Assembly: GCA_029243005.1 (NCBI GenBank)
Contig: JAQWSV010000214.1
Location: 1-47,117, forward strand
From: Woeseiaceae bacterium
GTDB lineage: Bacteria > Pseudomonadota > Gammaproteobacteria > Steroidobacterales > Woeseiaceae
Reading direction: 5' to 3'
Length of the DNA stretch: 47,117 nucleotides
The position numbers were made by a program, and so were the translations under genes. Below the pieces are notes generated by a model, which saw nothing but the letters and a program-made list of their open reading frames with translations, had not been told where the DNA came from and searched no databases. Of this stretch, positions 9,065-18,467 are shown piece by piece (the first letter of the stretch is position 1; the number at the start of each line of letters is the position of its first letter).

Positions 9065-9669
9065 GCCCGCTCTTCTTCCAGCTTCTTCAGGCGAGCCTCA
9101 AGGCGGGCAACATCGTCACGCAGTGTGTCGACGTCGCTTCGAAATGCGTCGACTTCGTGCCGGCCCGGTACCGCCTGGCTCTCTTCCTGCAGATACTCAC
9201 CGATGTTCTGCTGCATCGTTGTCCGGGCATCCCGGGTCCAGCCGGTAACACCTCGAAAAAAACCGCTGATACTGTGTGCTGTGACGTCGCCGACGACAGT
9301 CGACAGCTCTTCCTCCAGGTCTGGCTGGCCGTAGCGCAAGAGTTTTCGAATCTGGCTGGCGACGATGGCGTCCCCTTCGATCACGACGGATCTGTCGCGA
9401 ATCAGGTCTTCCGCGGCGGGCCCTGCAAGGCGTGCGAGCGATAGTAGCGAGCCGCTGGCGATCACGTCAGGCTCATCGATGTAGTCGCCGGACAGGATGA
9501 CGCGATCATCGTTAACTGTCAGATACATCGCTAGCGCGGAGTTGGTTATACGCAAGGCAAAGGTCTTTCCGTCGAGTTCGTTGCACAGTGTTCGCGCCGG
9601 CGTCTTTGCGGTGATTTGCCGGTTGATCATTGCCGCAATGGGTCGCAGCAGGGGTTCCAGCGCGTTCAA
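9061..9669 (-). CDS. ubiJ: Ubiquinone biosynthesis accessory factor (SCP2 domain)
   Basis: UbiJ is a lipid-binding accessory protein of the soluble Ubi complex, carrying intermediates through an SCP2 fold. The 202-residue protein has the SCP2-like region at about 30-115 (ELDGKTFALRITNSALAMYL, then VIASGSLLSLARLA), followed by a helical C-terminus ending in a coiled coil (VDTLRDDVARLEARLKKLEE). It lies between ubiE and ubiB, as in many gammaproteobacteria, and its TGA overlaps the ubiB ATG. The identification rests on the domain plus this conserved context. Confidence 0.92.
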   Translation of the reverse strand: MNALEPLLRPIAAMINRQITAKTPARTLCNELDGKTFALRITNSALAMYLTVNDDRVILSGDYIDEPDVIASGSLLSLARLAGPAAEDLIRDRSVVIEGDAIVASQIRKLLRYGQPDLEEELSTVVGDVTAHSISGFFRGVTGWTRDARTTMQQNIGEYLQEESQAVPGRHEVDAFRSDVDTLRDDVARLEARLKKLEEERA

Positions 9670-9678
9670 AGGGCCAGC

Positions 9679-10455
9679 CTATATCTTGTAGCCGACATGC
9701 AGGGCGACGACCCCGCCGGTGAGGTTGTGAAAACGGCATCTCTCGAAACCCGCGTCTTTCATCATTCCAAGAAGCGTTTCCTGGTCGGGATGCATGCGAA
9801 TCGATTCAGCGAGGTACTGGTAACTGGCCGCGTCATCGGCGACGAGTTTACCGAGGGTCGGCAACACTTTGAACGAGTACAGGTCGTAAGCGGGCCGCAA
9901 GACGTCCGCAGGTATGGAAAATTCGAGAATCAACGCTTTGCCGCCGGGCTTGAGGGTTGCCAGAATGGAGCGTAGCGCCGCTTCCTTGTCGGTAACGTTC
10001 CGCAATCCGAATGCCATGGTGACGACATCGAAGCTGTTCTCGGCGAACGGCAGATTTTCTGCATTGACCTGGGCGATGGACAGGTTGCCGGCGATGCCGC
10101 GATCAATCAGCCGGCTCCGGCCTTCGCTGAGCATCGCATGATTGATGTCGGCGAGGGTGACGTGACCGTCGCTACCGACTTTGCCGGCGAACTTGCCGGC
10201 CAGGTCGCCCGTTCCGCCGGCGAGATCGAGCACCACGTGCCCCTTTCTTACGCCCGCCTGTTCGATTGTGAAATGCTTCCACAGACGATGCAGCCCGCCT
10301 GACATCAGGTCATTCATGATGTCGTACTTAACGGCAACCGAATCGAACACGCCGCGCACGCGACGCGCTTTGTCCTCGACGGCGACGGTTTCGTAACCGA
10401 AATGTGTGGATACCTTGTTCATCTTCTGGCGAGTTTCAGACGGGTTGTCGAGCAT
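9679..10455 (-). CDS. ubiE: Ubiquinone/menaquinone C-methyltransferase
   Basis: UbiE is the SAM-dependent enzyme that C-methylates the benzoquinol ring in ubiquinone synthesis. Key segments are [14 protein letters not shown], then [19 protein letters not shown], then the SAM motif [16 protein letters not shown] near 75, and [15 protein letters not shown]. The ATG at 10455 overlaps the end of the DUF971 gene by 20 nt. An internal ATG at 10422 ([11 protein letters not shown]) is also plausible and leaves a 13-nt gap, so the start is uncertain by 11 codons. ubiJ follows after 9 nt. Confidence 0.95.
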   Translation of the reverse strand: MLDNPSETRQKMNKVSTHFGYETVAVEDKARRVRGVFDSVAVKYDIMNDLMSGGLHRLWKHFTIEQAGVRKGHVVLDLAGGTGDLAGKFAGKVGSDGHVTLADINHAMLSEGRSRLIDRGIAGNLSIAQVNAENLPFAENSFDVVTMAFGLRNVTDKEAALRSILATLKPGGKALILEFSIPADVLRPAYDLYSFKVLPTLGKLVADDAASYQYLAESIRMHPDQETLLGMMKDAGFERCRFHNLTGGVVALHVGYKI

Positions 10456-10795
10456 AACCCGCCGCCGTCAGGCGGTCGAGATAGGCTTGCCACCGCGCCG
10501 GCTGATCCCGGCCCAGTTCGTACAGGTAGGTCCACGAATAGAGGCCTGTGTCGTGACCATCGTCAAACACGATCTTCAGCGCGTAACGACCCACCGGTTC
10601 GAGCGCGTGGATGCCGACATTCTCCTTTCCCGTCTGCAAAACCCCTTCGCCCAGGCCGTGGCCGCGGACCTCCGCTGAGGGCGAGGAAACGCGGAGATAC
10701 TCGAACGGCAGCTCGAATGCCTGGCCATCGTCAAACGTGATCGCCAGCAGGCGGGATTGCTTGCGCAGGCGGATTTCTGTTGGCTTCCGGTCCAT
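10436..10795 (-). CDS. DUF971 domain protein
   Basis: This 119-residue protein is a stand-alone DUF971 domain, related to the N-terminal domain of gamma-butyrobetaine hydroxylase. Visible family features include the opening [39 protein letters not shown], and the late segment [18 protein letters not shown]. Some relatives are implicated in iron-sulfur cluster handling, but its exact role is not established. It sits 7 nt downstream of hslU and overlaps ubiE, the usual hslVU-DUF971-ubiE order in many gammaproteobacteria. Confidence 0.9.
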   Translation of the reverse strand: MDRKPTEIRLRKQSRLLAITFDDGQAFELPFEYLRVSSPSAEVRGHGLGEGVLQTGKENVGIHALEPVGRYALKIVFDDGHDTGLYSWTYLYELGRDQPARWQAYLDRLTAAGYARQPV

Positions 10796-10802
10796 GCGTG
10801 GC

Positions 10803-12146
10803 TCAGAGAATGTAGCGACTCAGGTCCTCGTCTTTCGAAAGCTCGGTCAGATGCTCGTCGACATAGCCTGCATCGACGGTCACTGCCGTACCGCTCTTGT
10901 CCGAGGCTTCGAAGGAGACCGTTTCGAGCAGCCGCTCCATGACGGTGTGCAACCGTCGCGCGCCTATATTCTCCGTATTCTCATTGACGTCGAAGGCAAC
11001 CTCGGCCAGCCGGCGGACGCCGCTCTCCGTAAATTCGAGGTCCACCCCTTCAGTGGCGATTAATGCCTGGTATTGCGTCGTCAGCGAGGCATCCGGCTCT
11101 ATCAGGATACGGACGAAGTCCTCGGTCGTCAGGGATTTCAGCTCCACGCGGATCGGGAATCGCCCCTGCAGCTCCGGGATCAGGTCGGAGGGCTTTGAAA
11201 CGTGAAACGCGCCCGAGGCGATAAATAAAATGTGATCGGTACGCACCATGCCGTACTTTGTGTTCACGGTGCAGCCTTCCACGAGCGGCAGCAGGTCGCG
11301 TTGCACGCCTTCGCGGGAGACGTCAGGACCCACGGCCTCCGATCGCCGCGCCACCTTGTCGAGTTCGTCGAGAAAGACGATGCCGTGCTGCTCCACTGCT
11401 TCGAGCGCGCGCGACTTGAGCTCCTCTTCGTCCACCATCTTGGCGGCTTCCTCGTCAGTCAGCAGGCGCATGGCGTCTTTGACCTTCAGTTTCTTCGTGC
11501 GCTGGCGATTGCCACCCATGTTCTGGAACATGCCCTGCAGCTGGCTGGTCATTTCTTCCATGCCGGGCGGCGCCATGATCTCTACACCGACCGGCATTGC
11601 CTGAACCTCGACCTCGATTTCCTTGTCGTCGAGCTTGCCCTCGCGCAGCATCTTGCGAAATTTCTGTCGCGTCTCGCCGTCCCGGTTGTCTGTTTCGCTG
11701 ACCGTCGTGAATCCGGCAGACGCGGTAGGCGGAGGCGGCAGCAAGGCATCGAGAATGCGTTCCTCCGCAGCGTCCTCCGCGCGGTGACTGACCTTCGCCA
11801 TCTCGTCCTCACGCGTCATCTTGACGGCGATGTCCATCAAATCGCGGATGATGCTGTCGACTTCGCGCCCAACGTATCCCACCTCGGTGAATTTCGTCGC
11901 CTCGATCTTGATAAACGGCGCCCGCGCCAGCTTCGCCAGGCGTCGGGAGATCTCGGTCTTGCCGACACCGGTGGGACCGATCATCAGGATATTCTTCGGC
12001 GTTATTTCGCTGCGAAGCGGCTCGTCAACCTGCACACGTCGCCAGCGATTGCGAAGGGCGATCGCGACAGCGCGTTTGGCGTCATCCTGGCCGACGATGT
12101 GCTTGTCCAGTTCCTGGACGATTTCTCGGGGGGTCATCTGGGACAT
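10803..12146 (-). CDS. hslU: ATP-dependent protease ATPase subunit HslU
   Basis: HslU is the AAA+ unfoldase ring of the HslVU (ClpYQ) protease. The 447-residue protein carries Walker [10 protein letters not shown] (Lys63), the pore region [20 protein letters not shown] containing the GYVG loop, Walker [13 protein letters not shown] near 255, sensor-2 region [14 protein letters not shown], and the C-terminal tail LSRYIL that inserts into HslV to activate it. The I-domain (about 110-240) is acidic and rich in Met and Gln. hslV lies 27 nt upstream on the same strand. Confidence 0.98.
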   Translation of the reverse strand: MSQMTPREIVQELDKHIVGQDDAKRAVAIALRNRWRRVQVDEPLRSEITPKNILMIGPTGVGKTEISRRLAKLARAPFIKIEATKFTEVGYVGREVDSIIRDLMDIAVKMTREDEMAKVSHRAEDAAEERILDALLPPPPTASAGFTTVSETDNRDGETRQKFRKMLREGKLDDKEIEVEVQAMPVGVEIMAPPGMEEMTSQLQGMFQNMGGNRQRTKKLKVKDAMRLLTDEEAAKMVDEEELKSRALEAVEQHGIVFLDELDKVARRSEAVGPDVSREGVQRDLLPLVEGCTVNTKYGMVRTDHILFIASGAFHVSKPSDLIPELQGRFPIRVELKSLTTEDFVRILIEPDASLTTQYQALIATEGVDLEFTESGVRRLAEVAFDVNENTENIGARRLHTVMERLLETVSFEASDKSGTAVTVDAGYVDEHLTELSKDEDLSRYIL

Positions 12147-12173
12147 TAATACGATCCGGTCGGAATTCGGCGG

Positions 12174-12728
12174 TTATGCGCCGTCTGAGGGCTTTTGATC
12201 CAGTTCTTCTATGACGATGTTCTGATTGGTGAACACACAAATATCGCCGGCAATTTGCAGCGATTGTTCGACGATGTCTCGTGCTTCGAGTTCGGTGTTC
12301 CGCAGGAGCGCAAGCGCAGCGGACTGAGCGAACGGCCCGCCGGAGCCAATGGCCATAAGGTCGTTTTCCGGTTCGATGATGTCACCATTGCCGGAAATGA
12401 TGAACGAGGATTCCGCGTCCGCGACGCACAAGAGCGCTTCGAGTCGACGCAGGCGGCGATCGGTGCGCCACTCCTGGGCGAGTTCAATAGCGGCGCGTGT
12501 CAGCTTGCCATATTGCTCCATTTTGCTTTCGAACAATTCAAACAGGGTAAAGGCATCGGCCGTACCGCCTGCGAAGCCTGCGATGACCTTGCCACCAGCG
12601 AGCGGGCGCACCTTGCGGGCATTGCCCTTCATGACGGTGTTGCCCATGCTGACCTGGCCGTCACCAGCGATGGCGACTTTGCCATTGCGGCGGACGGAGA
12701 CAATCGTTGTCCCGCGAAATTGTTCCAT
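12174..12728 (-). CDS. hslV: ATP-dependent protease peptidase subunit HslV
   Basis: HslV is the proteasome-like threonine peptidase of the HslVU complex. The 184-residue protein begins MEQFRG and then [21 protein letters not shown], so the catalytic N-terminal Thr is residue 7 and a six-residue propeptide must be removed. Enterobacterial HslV only loses Met; longer leaders are known in xanthomonads, so this is a lineage trait rather than a defect. The [15 protein letters not shown] segment near 127 is also typical. Confidence 0.97.
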   Translation of the reverse strand: MEQFRGTTIVSVRRNGKVAIAGDGQVSMGNTVMKGNARKVRPLAGGKVIAGFAGGTADAFTLFELFESKMEQYGKLTRAAIELAQEWRTDRRLRRLEALLCVADAESSFIISGNGDIIEPENDLMAIGSGGPFAQSAALALLRNTELEARDIVEQSLQIAGDICVFTNQNIVIEELDQKPSDGA

Positions 12729-12793
12729 GATCCTTACTCTGTATGGCTGGTCTTTCTGGAGGCTATAGCCGATTTGCCCGCCGGGCGGGATAT

Positions 12794-13696
12794 TTACTCT
12801 TTTCTTTTGGCTCTGGGGTGAGTCTGGTCGTATATCTGGGCTAAGTGCTGGAAGTCAAGGTGAGTATAAACCTGGGTCGTACTGATGTTAGCGTGACCCA
12901 GTAGTTCCTGCACACCTCGCAGATCGTGGCTGGACTCCAGCAGGTGGGTGGCAAAGGAATGTCGGAACAGATGCGGGTAAACGCGGGTGTCTATGCCCTG
13001 GCGTTTGGCCCAGTGATCGACCCGGGCCTGAACCGACCGCGGGCTCAGACGAGCACCCCGCTGGCTGACGAAAAAGGCATTTTCGTCGCCTTTGAGCAGT
13101 GCGGCCCGCTCACCGAGCCAGTTCTTCAGCGCTTCCCGCGCAAACCGGCCGACCGGAATGACGCGATCCTTGTCGCCTTTACCGGTTACCGAGACGGTGC
13201 CATCATCCAGGTCGACATCGCCGATATCGAGCCCGGTCAGTTCGGATAGTCGCAGGCCCGACGAGTACAGGAGTTCCAGGATGGCGCGATCACGTGCAAC
13301 CAGCGGTCCGGCGCCTGAGATATCGAGGAGCCGCGCCATGCGGTCCGCGTCCAGGTTTTCGGGCAGGCGCTTGGCGGTCTTCGGCGCGCTGACGGACTGG
13401 ACGGGATTGACCTTGACGGCTTTCTCCCGGAGCAGGAAACGGAAAAACGTGCGTGCGGCCGATAACTGTCGCTGGATGCTTTTCGGCGACAGGCCGCGTC
13501 GAAAGGCAGCTGCGGCAAAGGCGCGCATGTGCTCGTCGTCGAGACCAGCCCAGGTTTCGACCTTCTGCTCATCGCACCAGAGGGCCAGCCCATTCAGGTC
13601 GCGTTGGTAGTTTTTGCAGGTGTGCGCCGACAATCGTCGCTCATGCGAGAGGTGTCGTACGAATTTTTCGATCCAGTCGAGCGCGACTTCCTGCAC
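12794..13696 (-). CDS. xerC: Site-specific tyrosine recombinase XerC
   Basis: XerC acts with XerD at the dif site to resolve chromosome dimers before division. The 300-residue protein has an N-terminal SAM-like core-binding domain and the catalytic residues Arg149 (SSGLRLSEL), Lys173 (GKGDKDR), His242 and Arg245 ([10 protein letters not shown]), His268 (LLGHANIS) and nucleophile Tyr277 (TTQVYTHL). It follows the DUF484 gene after 2 nt, the same pairing as in E. coli, which marks it as the core chromosomal recombinase rather than an island integrase. The start is GTG at 13696. Confidence 0.96.
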   Translation of the reverse strand: MQEVALDWIEKFVRHLSHERRLSAHTCKNYQRDLNGLALWCDEQKVETWAGLDDEHMRAFAAAAFRRGLSPKSIQRQLSAARTFFRFLLREKAVKVNPVQSVSAPKTAKRLPENLDADRMARLLDISGAGPLVARDRAILELLYSSGLRLSELTGLDIGDVDLDDGTVSVTGKGDKDRVIPVGRFAREALKNWLGERAALLKGDENAFFVSQRGARLSPRSVQARVDHWAKRQGIDTRVYPHLFRHSFATHLLESSHDLRGVQELLGHANISTTQVYTHLDFQHLAQIYDQTHPRAKRKE

Positions 13697-13698
13697 AG

Positions 13699-14403
13699 TC
13701 AGAAACGCTTGAGCGCCTCAGCCACCAGTTCGCCGAGTCGCCCCAGGAAATCGATGCTCATGCCCGGGTGGAACCGGTCCGCGTCCGCGCTGCCGATGGC
13801 TAGGAAGCCAATATCGGATTTGCTCCCCAGCGGGATGAGGGCTGCCGAACCGATTTCATCGGTCTCTTTACCGAACAGGAAATCTCGTTGCGAGTCCCGG
13901 ATCTGGCCACAACGCGCGCCGTTGCCCTTCAGGAAGGTATCGAAGGTCTTTAAGACATCGTCGTTCCGTGCCACTGCCTTGAAGAATCGACCTGCCTGGA
14001 TGTCCGCGAACCCGTTAGGGTCACCGAACAACACGAGAATCGATTGATCCGCGTCAAAATCAGCGCGCAGGGCTTCCTCCAGGTTGGCAAGCGTGGTCGA
14101 CAGATCGGAAGCACCCAGCAGCCTCAGGGTCAGATAATGAATCTTGGCCGATAGTGCGTCGTTTGCGTGAGCGACTTCGAGGAGTTCCTTCAGTTTGCGC
14201 TCGTGCTTCAGATCTTTCTGGCGCAGCACCGATACCTGGCGCTCGACTAAGGATACAGCGGCTCCTGAGCTGTGCGGCAGCTTGAGCGCACTGAGCAAAT
14301 CGGCATGTCGCTCGAAGAAATCGGGGTTGTTGGTAAGGTAGTCATGGATGGCGTCCTCCGACAGCGATTCATCCGTGAATTCCGTCTTTCGTTGAGTGCT
14401 CAT
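13699..14403 (-). CDS. DUF484 family protein (GAF-like)
   Basis: This 234-residue cytosolic protein belongs to the DUF484 family, almost always found upstream of xerC. The N-terminus has DYLTNNPDFFERHADLLSAL, followed by a charged helical region (VSLVERQVSVLRQKDLKHE) and a GAF-like C-terminal domain around 110-234. The biochemical role is unknown. I start at the ATG at 14403 (MSTQRKTEFTDE); the frame extends further to 14445 but those residues look random. The stop lies 2 nt before the xerC GTG, so the two are cotranscribed. Confidence 0.9.
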   Translation of the reverse strand: MSTQRKTEFTDESLSEDAIHDYLTNNPDFFERHADLLSALKLPHSSGAAVSLVERQVSVLRQKDLKHERKLKELLEVAHANDALSAKIHYLTLRLLGASDLSTTLANLEEALRADFDADQSILVLFGDPNGFADIQAGRFFKAVARNDDVLKTFDTFLKGNGARCGQIRDSQRDFLFGKETDEIGSAALIPLGSKSDIGFLAIGSADADRFHPGMSIDFLGRLGELVAEALKRF

Positions 14404-14571
14404 CTGTCTTTCATTCCCCTGGCGCCAGCTCCGTGATCGGCGCAAGCGAGCTTAACACGACTGCGTACTGCCGACCGCTGTCCACGGCGAGCCGATGGAC
14501 ATTTCAGGCAGGTGGCGGTAGCTTACATAAACTGTAGAAGAGAAAAAAACCGTCTCCCGGAGGAGCTCCAA

Positions 14572-15210
14572 ATGCGGCACATCATGGTTATGAATGCCAA
14601 GGGCGGTTGCGGCAAAAGCACCCTGGCAACGAATCTGGCTTCTTATTATGCGGATTGCGGCTACGGAGTCGCACTAGCTGACTACGACCCGCAGCGCTCC
14701 AGCCTCGACTGGTTGGGGCGTCGCCCTGACGACCGGCCAAGAATCGCCGCCGTCGCCGGATTCGATGAGGGTTTGAAGCATGCTCCGCGCAGTGCCGACA
14801 TGATCATTATCGATGCGCCGGCCCGTTCGCATGGCAAGGAGCTGACCGCCCTAGTCAGCCGGGCTGAGACAATTATCGTGCCGGTCCTGCCGTCCACGAT
14901 CGACATGCAGGCCTCGGATCGCTTTATCAAGGAGCTGCAGGCAGTCGGCAAGGTGAGTCGTAAGCAGGCCAAGATCGGTGTGGTTGCCAATCGTGTCCGC
15001 GAGTACACGCTTATATTCGATGAACTCGATGAGTACCTGACCAAGCTCCGCGTGCCTTACGTCGCAACACTGCGCGAAGCGCAGAACTACGTGCGGGCCT
15101 ACACCCGCGGCCTCGGCATCTATGAGTTGCCGGAATACTTGGCCTGGCCGGATTGGGAGCAGTGGGATCTGCTCATCAAATGGATCGATTCGAAGAGATC
15201 GCAACCCTGA
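14572..15210 (+). CDS. Orphan ParA/MinD-type ATPase
   Basis: This 212-residue protein is a stand-alone ParA-family ATPase. It opens MRHIMVMNAKGGCGKSTLA with the deviant Walker A KGGCGKST, followed by ADYDPQRSSLDWL (Walker A' region) and MIIIDAPARSHGKEL (Walker B). Such proteins dimerise on ATP and position plasmids, chromosomes or protein assemblies. No parB-like partner or parS cluster is seen nearby, so its cargo is unknown. The start at 14572 is fixed by a strong GGAGGAG 8 nt upstream; the frame reaches 14512 but without a ribosome site. Confidence 0.9.
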   Translation: MRHIMVMNAKGGCGKSTLATNLASYYADCGYGVALADYDPQRSSLDWLGRRPDDRPRIAAVAGFDEGLKHAPRSADMIIIDAPARSHGKELTALVSRAETIIVPVLPSTIDMQASDRFIKELQAVGKVSRKQAKIGVVANRVREYTLIFDELDEYLTKLRVPYVATLREAQNYVRAYTRGLGIYELPEYLAWPDWEQWDLLIKWIDSKRSQP

Positions 15211-15272
15211 GCAATTTGCGTCAACAGGCCTGCTGACCGGACACTATTGCTTCGGTCCCTCGCAATGAGGGG

Positions 15273-16091
15273 TCAGGTGTCTCCGTTCAGGCTTGCACGG
15301 ATACCGTCAGTGGCATCTTCATAGCGGGGGACGACGCCGAGTACCTCCCGCATCTTTGACGTGTCGAGTCGCCGCGATTCCTGCAGGAACGATAACCGGG
15401 ATTGGCTGAACGTCCGGGTTGCCTCGGCCATCGGGATTTCCGGCGGCGCGGTTAAACCCGCGATGTCCGCCACTGTATTGGCAAACCAGCTACTCGAACG
15501 ATGATCCCCGTCTCCGAGGTTGTACACACCGGGTACCGTCGCCGCATCCAGCGCCTGCAGGCAACACGATGCGAGGTCGTCGACATGAATTCGATTACCG
15601 GGCGCGGCCTCATCTGTCTGCACGATTGGTGTCGCCGCCCTGATTCGCTCGAGTCCCAGTCGGCCGGGTCCGTATATGGCCGGTACCCGCAGCACGACGC
15701 GCTCGCAGTCGTGTTCGTCGCACCAGGTGCTTAAGTATTCCTCTGCGGCCAGTCGGCGGTTGGCGCGCGCCGTCAAAGGCGTTGGGGAATCCTGTTCAGT
15801 GACAACGGCGCCCTGTCGATCGCCATATACCCCGCTGGTGGAGAGGTACACGATTCGGCAGGGCGGTGTTGCAAGCGCGCTCAGAAATCGTTCGAGGCGT
15901 TCATCATTTTCGGCACCGGGTGCCGGCGGCACGGTGTACAGTAATGACCAGGGGGCGGGCAGAGACGGTACGTCGACTTGGGGGTTATCCAGATCCAGTG
16001 TCGGTCGGCCCAGGGCAGTCGCCTTGCTAGGCGGTAGCCGTTCAATCACCCGGCTCCCCGTGTAACCGGTACCGCAAACAACGATGTACAT
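15273..16091 (-). CDS. NAD(P)-dependent epimerase/reductase-like protein (extended SDR)
   Basis: This 272-residue protein has a Rossmann N-terminus MYIVVCGTGYTGSRVIERL and extended short-chain dehydrogenase features: YLSTSGVYGDRQG near 105, a proline-rich PTPLTARANRRLAAEEYL around the position of the usual YxxxK (here degenerate), and RVPAIYGPGRLG. The pattern resembles the YeeZ group of NAD-dependent epimerases. The substrate is unknown. Because the active-site Tyr-x-x-x-Lys is not obvious, it may be catalytically divergent. Its ATG lies 4 nt after the hemY stop, making it a probable distal member of the hem operon. Confidence 0.82.
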   Translation of the reverse strand: MYIVVCGTGYTGSRVIERLPPSKATALGRPTLDLDNPQVDVPSLPAPWSLLYTVPPAPGAENDERLERFLSALATPPCRIVYLSTSGVYGDRQGAVVTEQDSPTPLTARANRRLAAEEYLSTWCDEHDCERVVLRVPAIYGPGRLGLERIRAATPIVQTDEAAPGNRIHVDDLASCCLQALDAATVPGVYNLGDGDHRSSSWFANTVADIAGLTAPPEIPMAEATRTFSQSRLSFLQESRRLDTSKMREVLGVVPRYEDATDGIRASLNGDT

Positions 16092-16095
16092 TCGT

Positions 16096-17307
16096 CTAGG
16101 CCGAGGAGTCCGCGTCGGCGTTCAGATGGGGAATCGCGGGCAACGAGCCACCGGCGACGATACTCAACCCTTCGCGGTAGGCCTCCGCAGCAGCTTCGCC
16201 TTCACCAAACTGGTTCAGCAAACGGCCATATTCATGGTAGGCGTCAGCGGTTGGCCCAATGGCGATAACAGATTCCAGGTAACTGCGCGCTTTGCCCCAG
16301 AGCTCATTGCGGAGGCACAGCCGGGCGGTCGTGAACAATAGTTCGGGATCTTCACCATGATTTTTGAGCCAGGATTCCGCGCGTTTTAACTGCTTCGCCG
16401 AATCCGGGCCGTCGACAACGCCGTAAAGCCGGACCAGGGGCTGGCTCCAGCCTCGCTTGAGCTCTGCGACCAGCTCGCGCTCGGCCTTGTCATGCAACCC
16501 GGCCCGTACAAGGTTGCTGAACCAGGATTCGAGCAGGTCGATGTGTGTCTTGAGCTCCCGCGGCACCGCTTTCCAGATCGCCTGTACAGCATCGCCGTCG
16601 GCCGCGGCATCGAGCTTTTGCTCGTAGACATGGATGGACCATTCTTCGAGCACGGCCGGGTCAAGTCGGCCGTACTTCTTGAGACGCGGAAGTAGCTCGC
16701 CGAGGCTTTCCCAGTCTTCCAGGCGGTAATAAAGGCGGCCGAGCAACATCAGCGCATGGCCGTGATTCGGCGCGTTTTCCTCGATCTTGCGCAGGGTGGC
16801 GAGCGCCTGCTCATATTGATCCTGGTCGATCTGCAGTTCCGCCTGTGTCAGCAAGACGGCATTGGCGGCGCCAGGAAGGTTTTCGTAGGCCTGTTTGAGC
16901 CAGGTGTCACGGCGCTCGTCCTGACCGAGCAGATGCGCGGCGCGTGCAGCCTGAAGATAGTTCAGCAAAGGGGCCTCGCTTACACCGGCTGCGCGAGCCA
17001 GGAGGCGTTCACCTTTGGCGAAATTGCCTTCCGCAACCTCGATGACGCCGCGCGTCAGACGTTGTCCGGCGCGGCCGCTGCGATAGCGTCCGGCGGCTTC
17101 GCCCAGTTTCCTGGGTGCTTTGACCAGGTAGGTGACCGCCCAGATCGAAACGAAGAGTAGCGCAACCAGCAAACTGAGGACGAACACCGACATCTCGACG
17201 ATCTTTCCACGGAACGTGATGATGACCGACCCAGGATCGTGTAGCAGGAAGTTGGCGGCCAGGGCGCTGACGACCATCGCAATGATGACAATGGCGCCGA
17301 ACTTCAT
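16096..17307 (-). CDS. hemY: HemY-like TPR membrane protein
   Basis: This 403-residue inner-membrane protein belongs to the proteobacterial HemY family, which is unrelated to Bacillus HemY protoporphyrinogen oxidase. Two N-terminal hydrophobic segments (IVIIAMVVSALAANFLL and VFVLSLLVALLFVSIWAV) are followed by the HemY_N region and tetratricopeptide-like helices from about 90 to 390. It is always found with hemX behind hemCD. Its biochemical role is unsettled; it is thought to relate to protoporphyrin metabolism or to organise the pathway. Its ATG overlaps the hemX stop (ATGA). Confidence 0.93.
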   Translation of the reverse strand: MKFGAIVIIAMVVSALAANFLLHDPGSVIITFRGKIVEMSVFVLSLLVALLFVSIWAVTYLVKAPRKLGEAAGRYRSGRAGQRLTRGVIEVAEGNFAKGERLLARAAGVSEAPLLNYLQAARAAHLLGQDERRDTWLKQAYENLPGAANAVLLTQAELQIDQDQYEQALATLRKIEENAPNHGHALMLLGRLYYRLEDWESLGELLPRLKKYGRLDPAVLEEWSIHVYEQKLDAAADGDAVQAIWKAVPRELKTHIDLLESWFSNLVRAGLHDKAERELVAELKRGWSQPLVRLYGVVDGPDSAKQLKRAESWLKNHGEDPELLFTTARLCLRNELWGKARSYLESVIAIGPTADAYHEYGRLLNQFGEGEAAAEAYREGLSIVAGGSLPAIPHLNADADSSA

Positions 17308-18467
17308 TGTTTCTGCTCGACCTCGTCAGGAATTGCAGCTTCGCCTAGTGTGCCTGTCGCCTCAGCGAGTGTGTTGAACTGCCGCAAAAGTTGCAGCGAC
17401 CTGGATATGTCCGGCATGGAGACACGCAAGATGCTGTCGCGAATCTCGGTAATCGTTTCACGCGCGCGTTGCACGGCTGCCGAGTCTTCATCGTAGTAGT
17501 TGCCGAGCCAGGTATCGGCATCATCCAGGCTCTGGTGGAAAATGGTCTCTTTACCGCGCAAGAGTGCAATTCGTGCCGCCTGGAGTTGCAGGGACAGGTT
17601 GGCACGCAGGAAGTAGCGTGCTTCCGGTGCGACCAGCGCGGGCGATACGTCCTCGACGTCGCGAACCTTGACTACCCCGTCCATGGCATTGCGGACCGAC
17701 GCCCAGGCACGGTCCATGCCGGTCAGTTCAGGATCTATACCGGTGGTGGCCTCAGCCGCCTGCACCGCGGCCTCCTGTCGGAGAGGCAGCGAGTCGACGA
17801 TGGATGCGAGACTTGCAAGTGTCAGCGTGATGCCCGTCGTATCGGGTTTTTCCACTACCTCGAGCGCACGCAACTCATCGGACAATGCCTGGCGGATACT
17901 GGTTAGGCGCGGATTGCCGAGTTGAACGATTCTTTCATCGGCATGCGTCAGTGCGAGCATCGCGAGCTCCGGATTATTGGCAAGCTGCAACTGCGCATTC
18001 GCAATTTGCATGTAGTACTCGGCTTCCGCCAGTATCCAGGCATCGCGGGCACCGGTGGAAATACCTTGCAGTGAAGCCAGCGATGCTTCGACCGTTGCGA
18101 GCCGTCCCGGGACCAACTCGATCTGTCGCAAGCGATTCTCGAGCTGCCGATTGATACGCGAAATCGTAGCCTCGCTTGCCGCATCGTTATCCGCAAGCGA
18201 TGAGACGCTGGCCTCCAGTGAGCTCACCACCTCCTGTGTAGCAACCATGGAGGCGATAAGTGTTTGGATCCTGGTCTCATCATCGGCCGCCGTGCTTGCG
18301 ACATTTCTATCGCGGAACCAATCGAGCCCCGCCAGGGCAATTGCGCCGATCGACAGCAACAACGCAAGCCAGGCGATGAACCCGCCGCCCAGTCGCTTTG
18401 CGCCGCCCGCCGCCTCAACATCGCCAAACGTCGCGTCTTCGTTTTCTGGGGTGTCTTCTTCGGTCAT
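17304..18467 (-). CDS. hemX: HemX family membrane protein (uroporphyrinogen-III C-methyltransferase-like annotation)
   Basis: This 387-residue HemX-type protein has an acidic N-terminus (MTEEDTPENEDATFGDVE), one membrane segment (FIAWLALLLSIGAIALAGL, about 33-51) and a long helical periplasmic region with coiled-coil character. Databases often call such proteins uroporphyrinogen methyltransferases, but no methyltransferase motif is visible. The ATG at 18467 overlaps the hemD stop (ATGA), which decides the start over the upstream GTG-initiated frame. It lies between hemD and hemY in an ATGA-coupled chain. Confidence 0.92.
   Translation of the reverse strand: MTEEDTPENEDATFGDVEAAGGAKRLGGGFIAWLALLLSIGAIALAGLDWFRDRNVASTAADDETRIQTLIASMVATQEVVSSLEASVSSLADNDAASEATISRINRQLENRLRQIELVPGRLATVEASLASLQGISTGARDAWILAEAEYYMQIANAQLQLANNPELAMLALTHADERIVQLGNPRLTSIRQALSDELRALEVVEKPDTTGITLTLASLASIVDSLPLRQEAAVQAAEATTGIDPELTGMDRAWASVRNAMDGVVKVRDVEDVSPALVAPEARYFLRANLSLQLQAARIALLRGKETIFHQSLDDADTWLGNYYDEDSAAVQRARETITEIRDSILRVSMPDISRSLQLLRQFNTLAEATGTLGEAAIPDEVEQKQ

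Noticed and set aside
11232-12149. A 305-codon plus-strand frame across hslU
   Set aside because: It mirrors hslU, which has all AAA+ motifs; the antisense frame has no ribosome site or recognisable domain.
12794-13696. Island integrase
   Set aside because: The tyrosine recombinase is XerC by its pairing with DUF484 and its full-length match; it is 12 kb from the tRNA and not part of the island.
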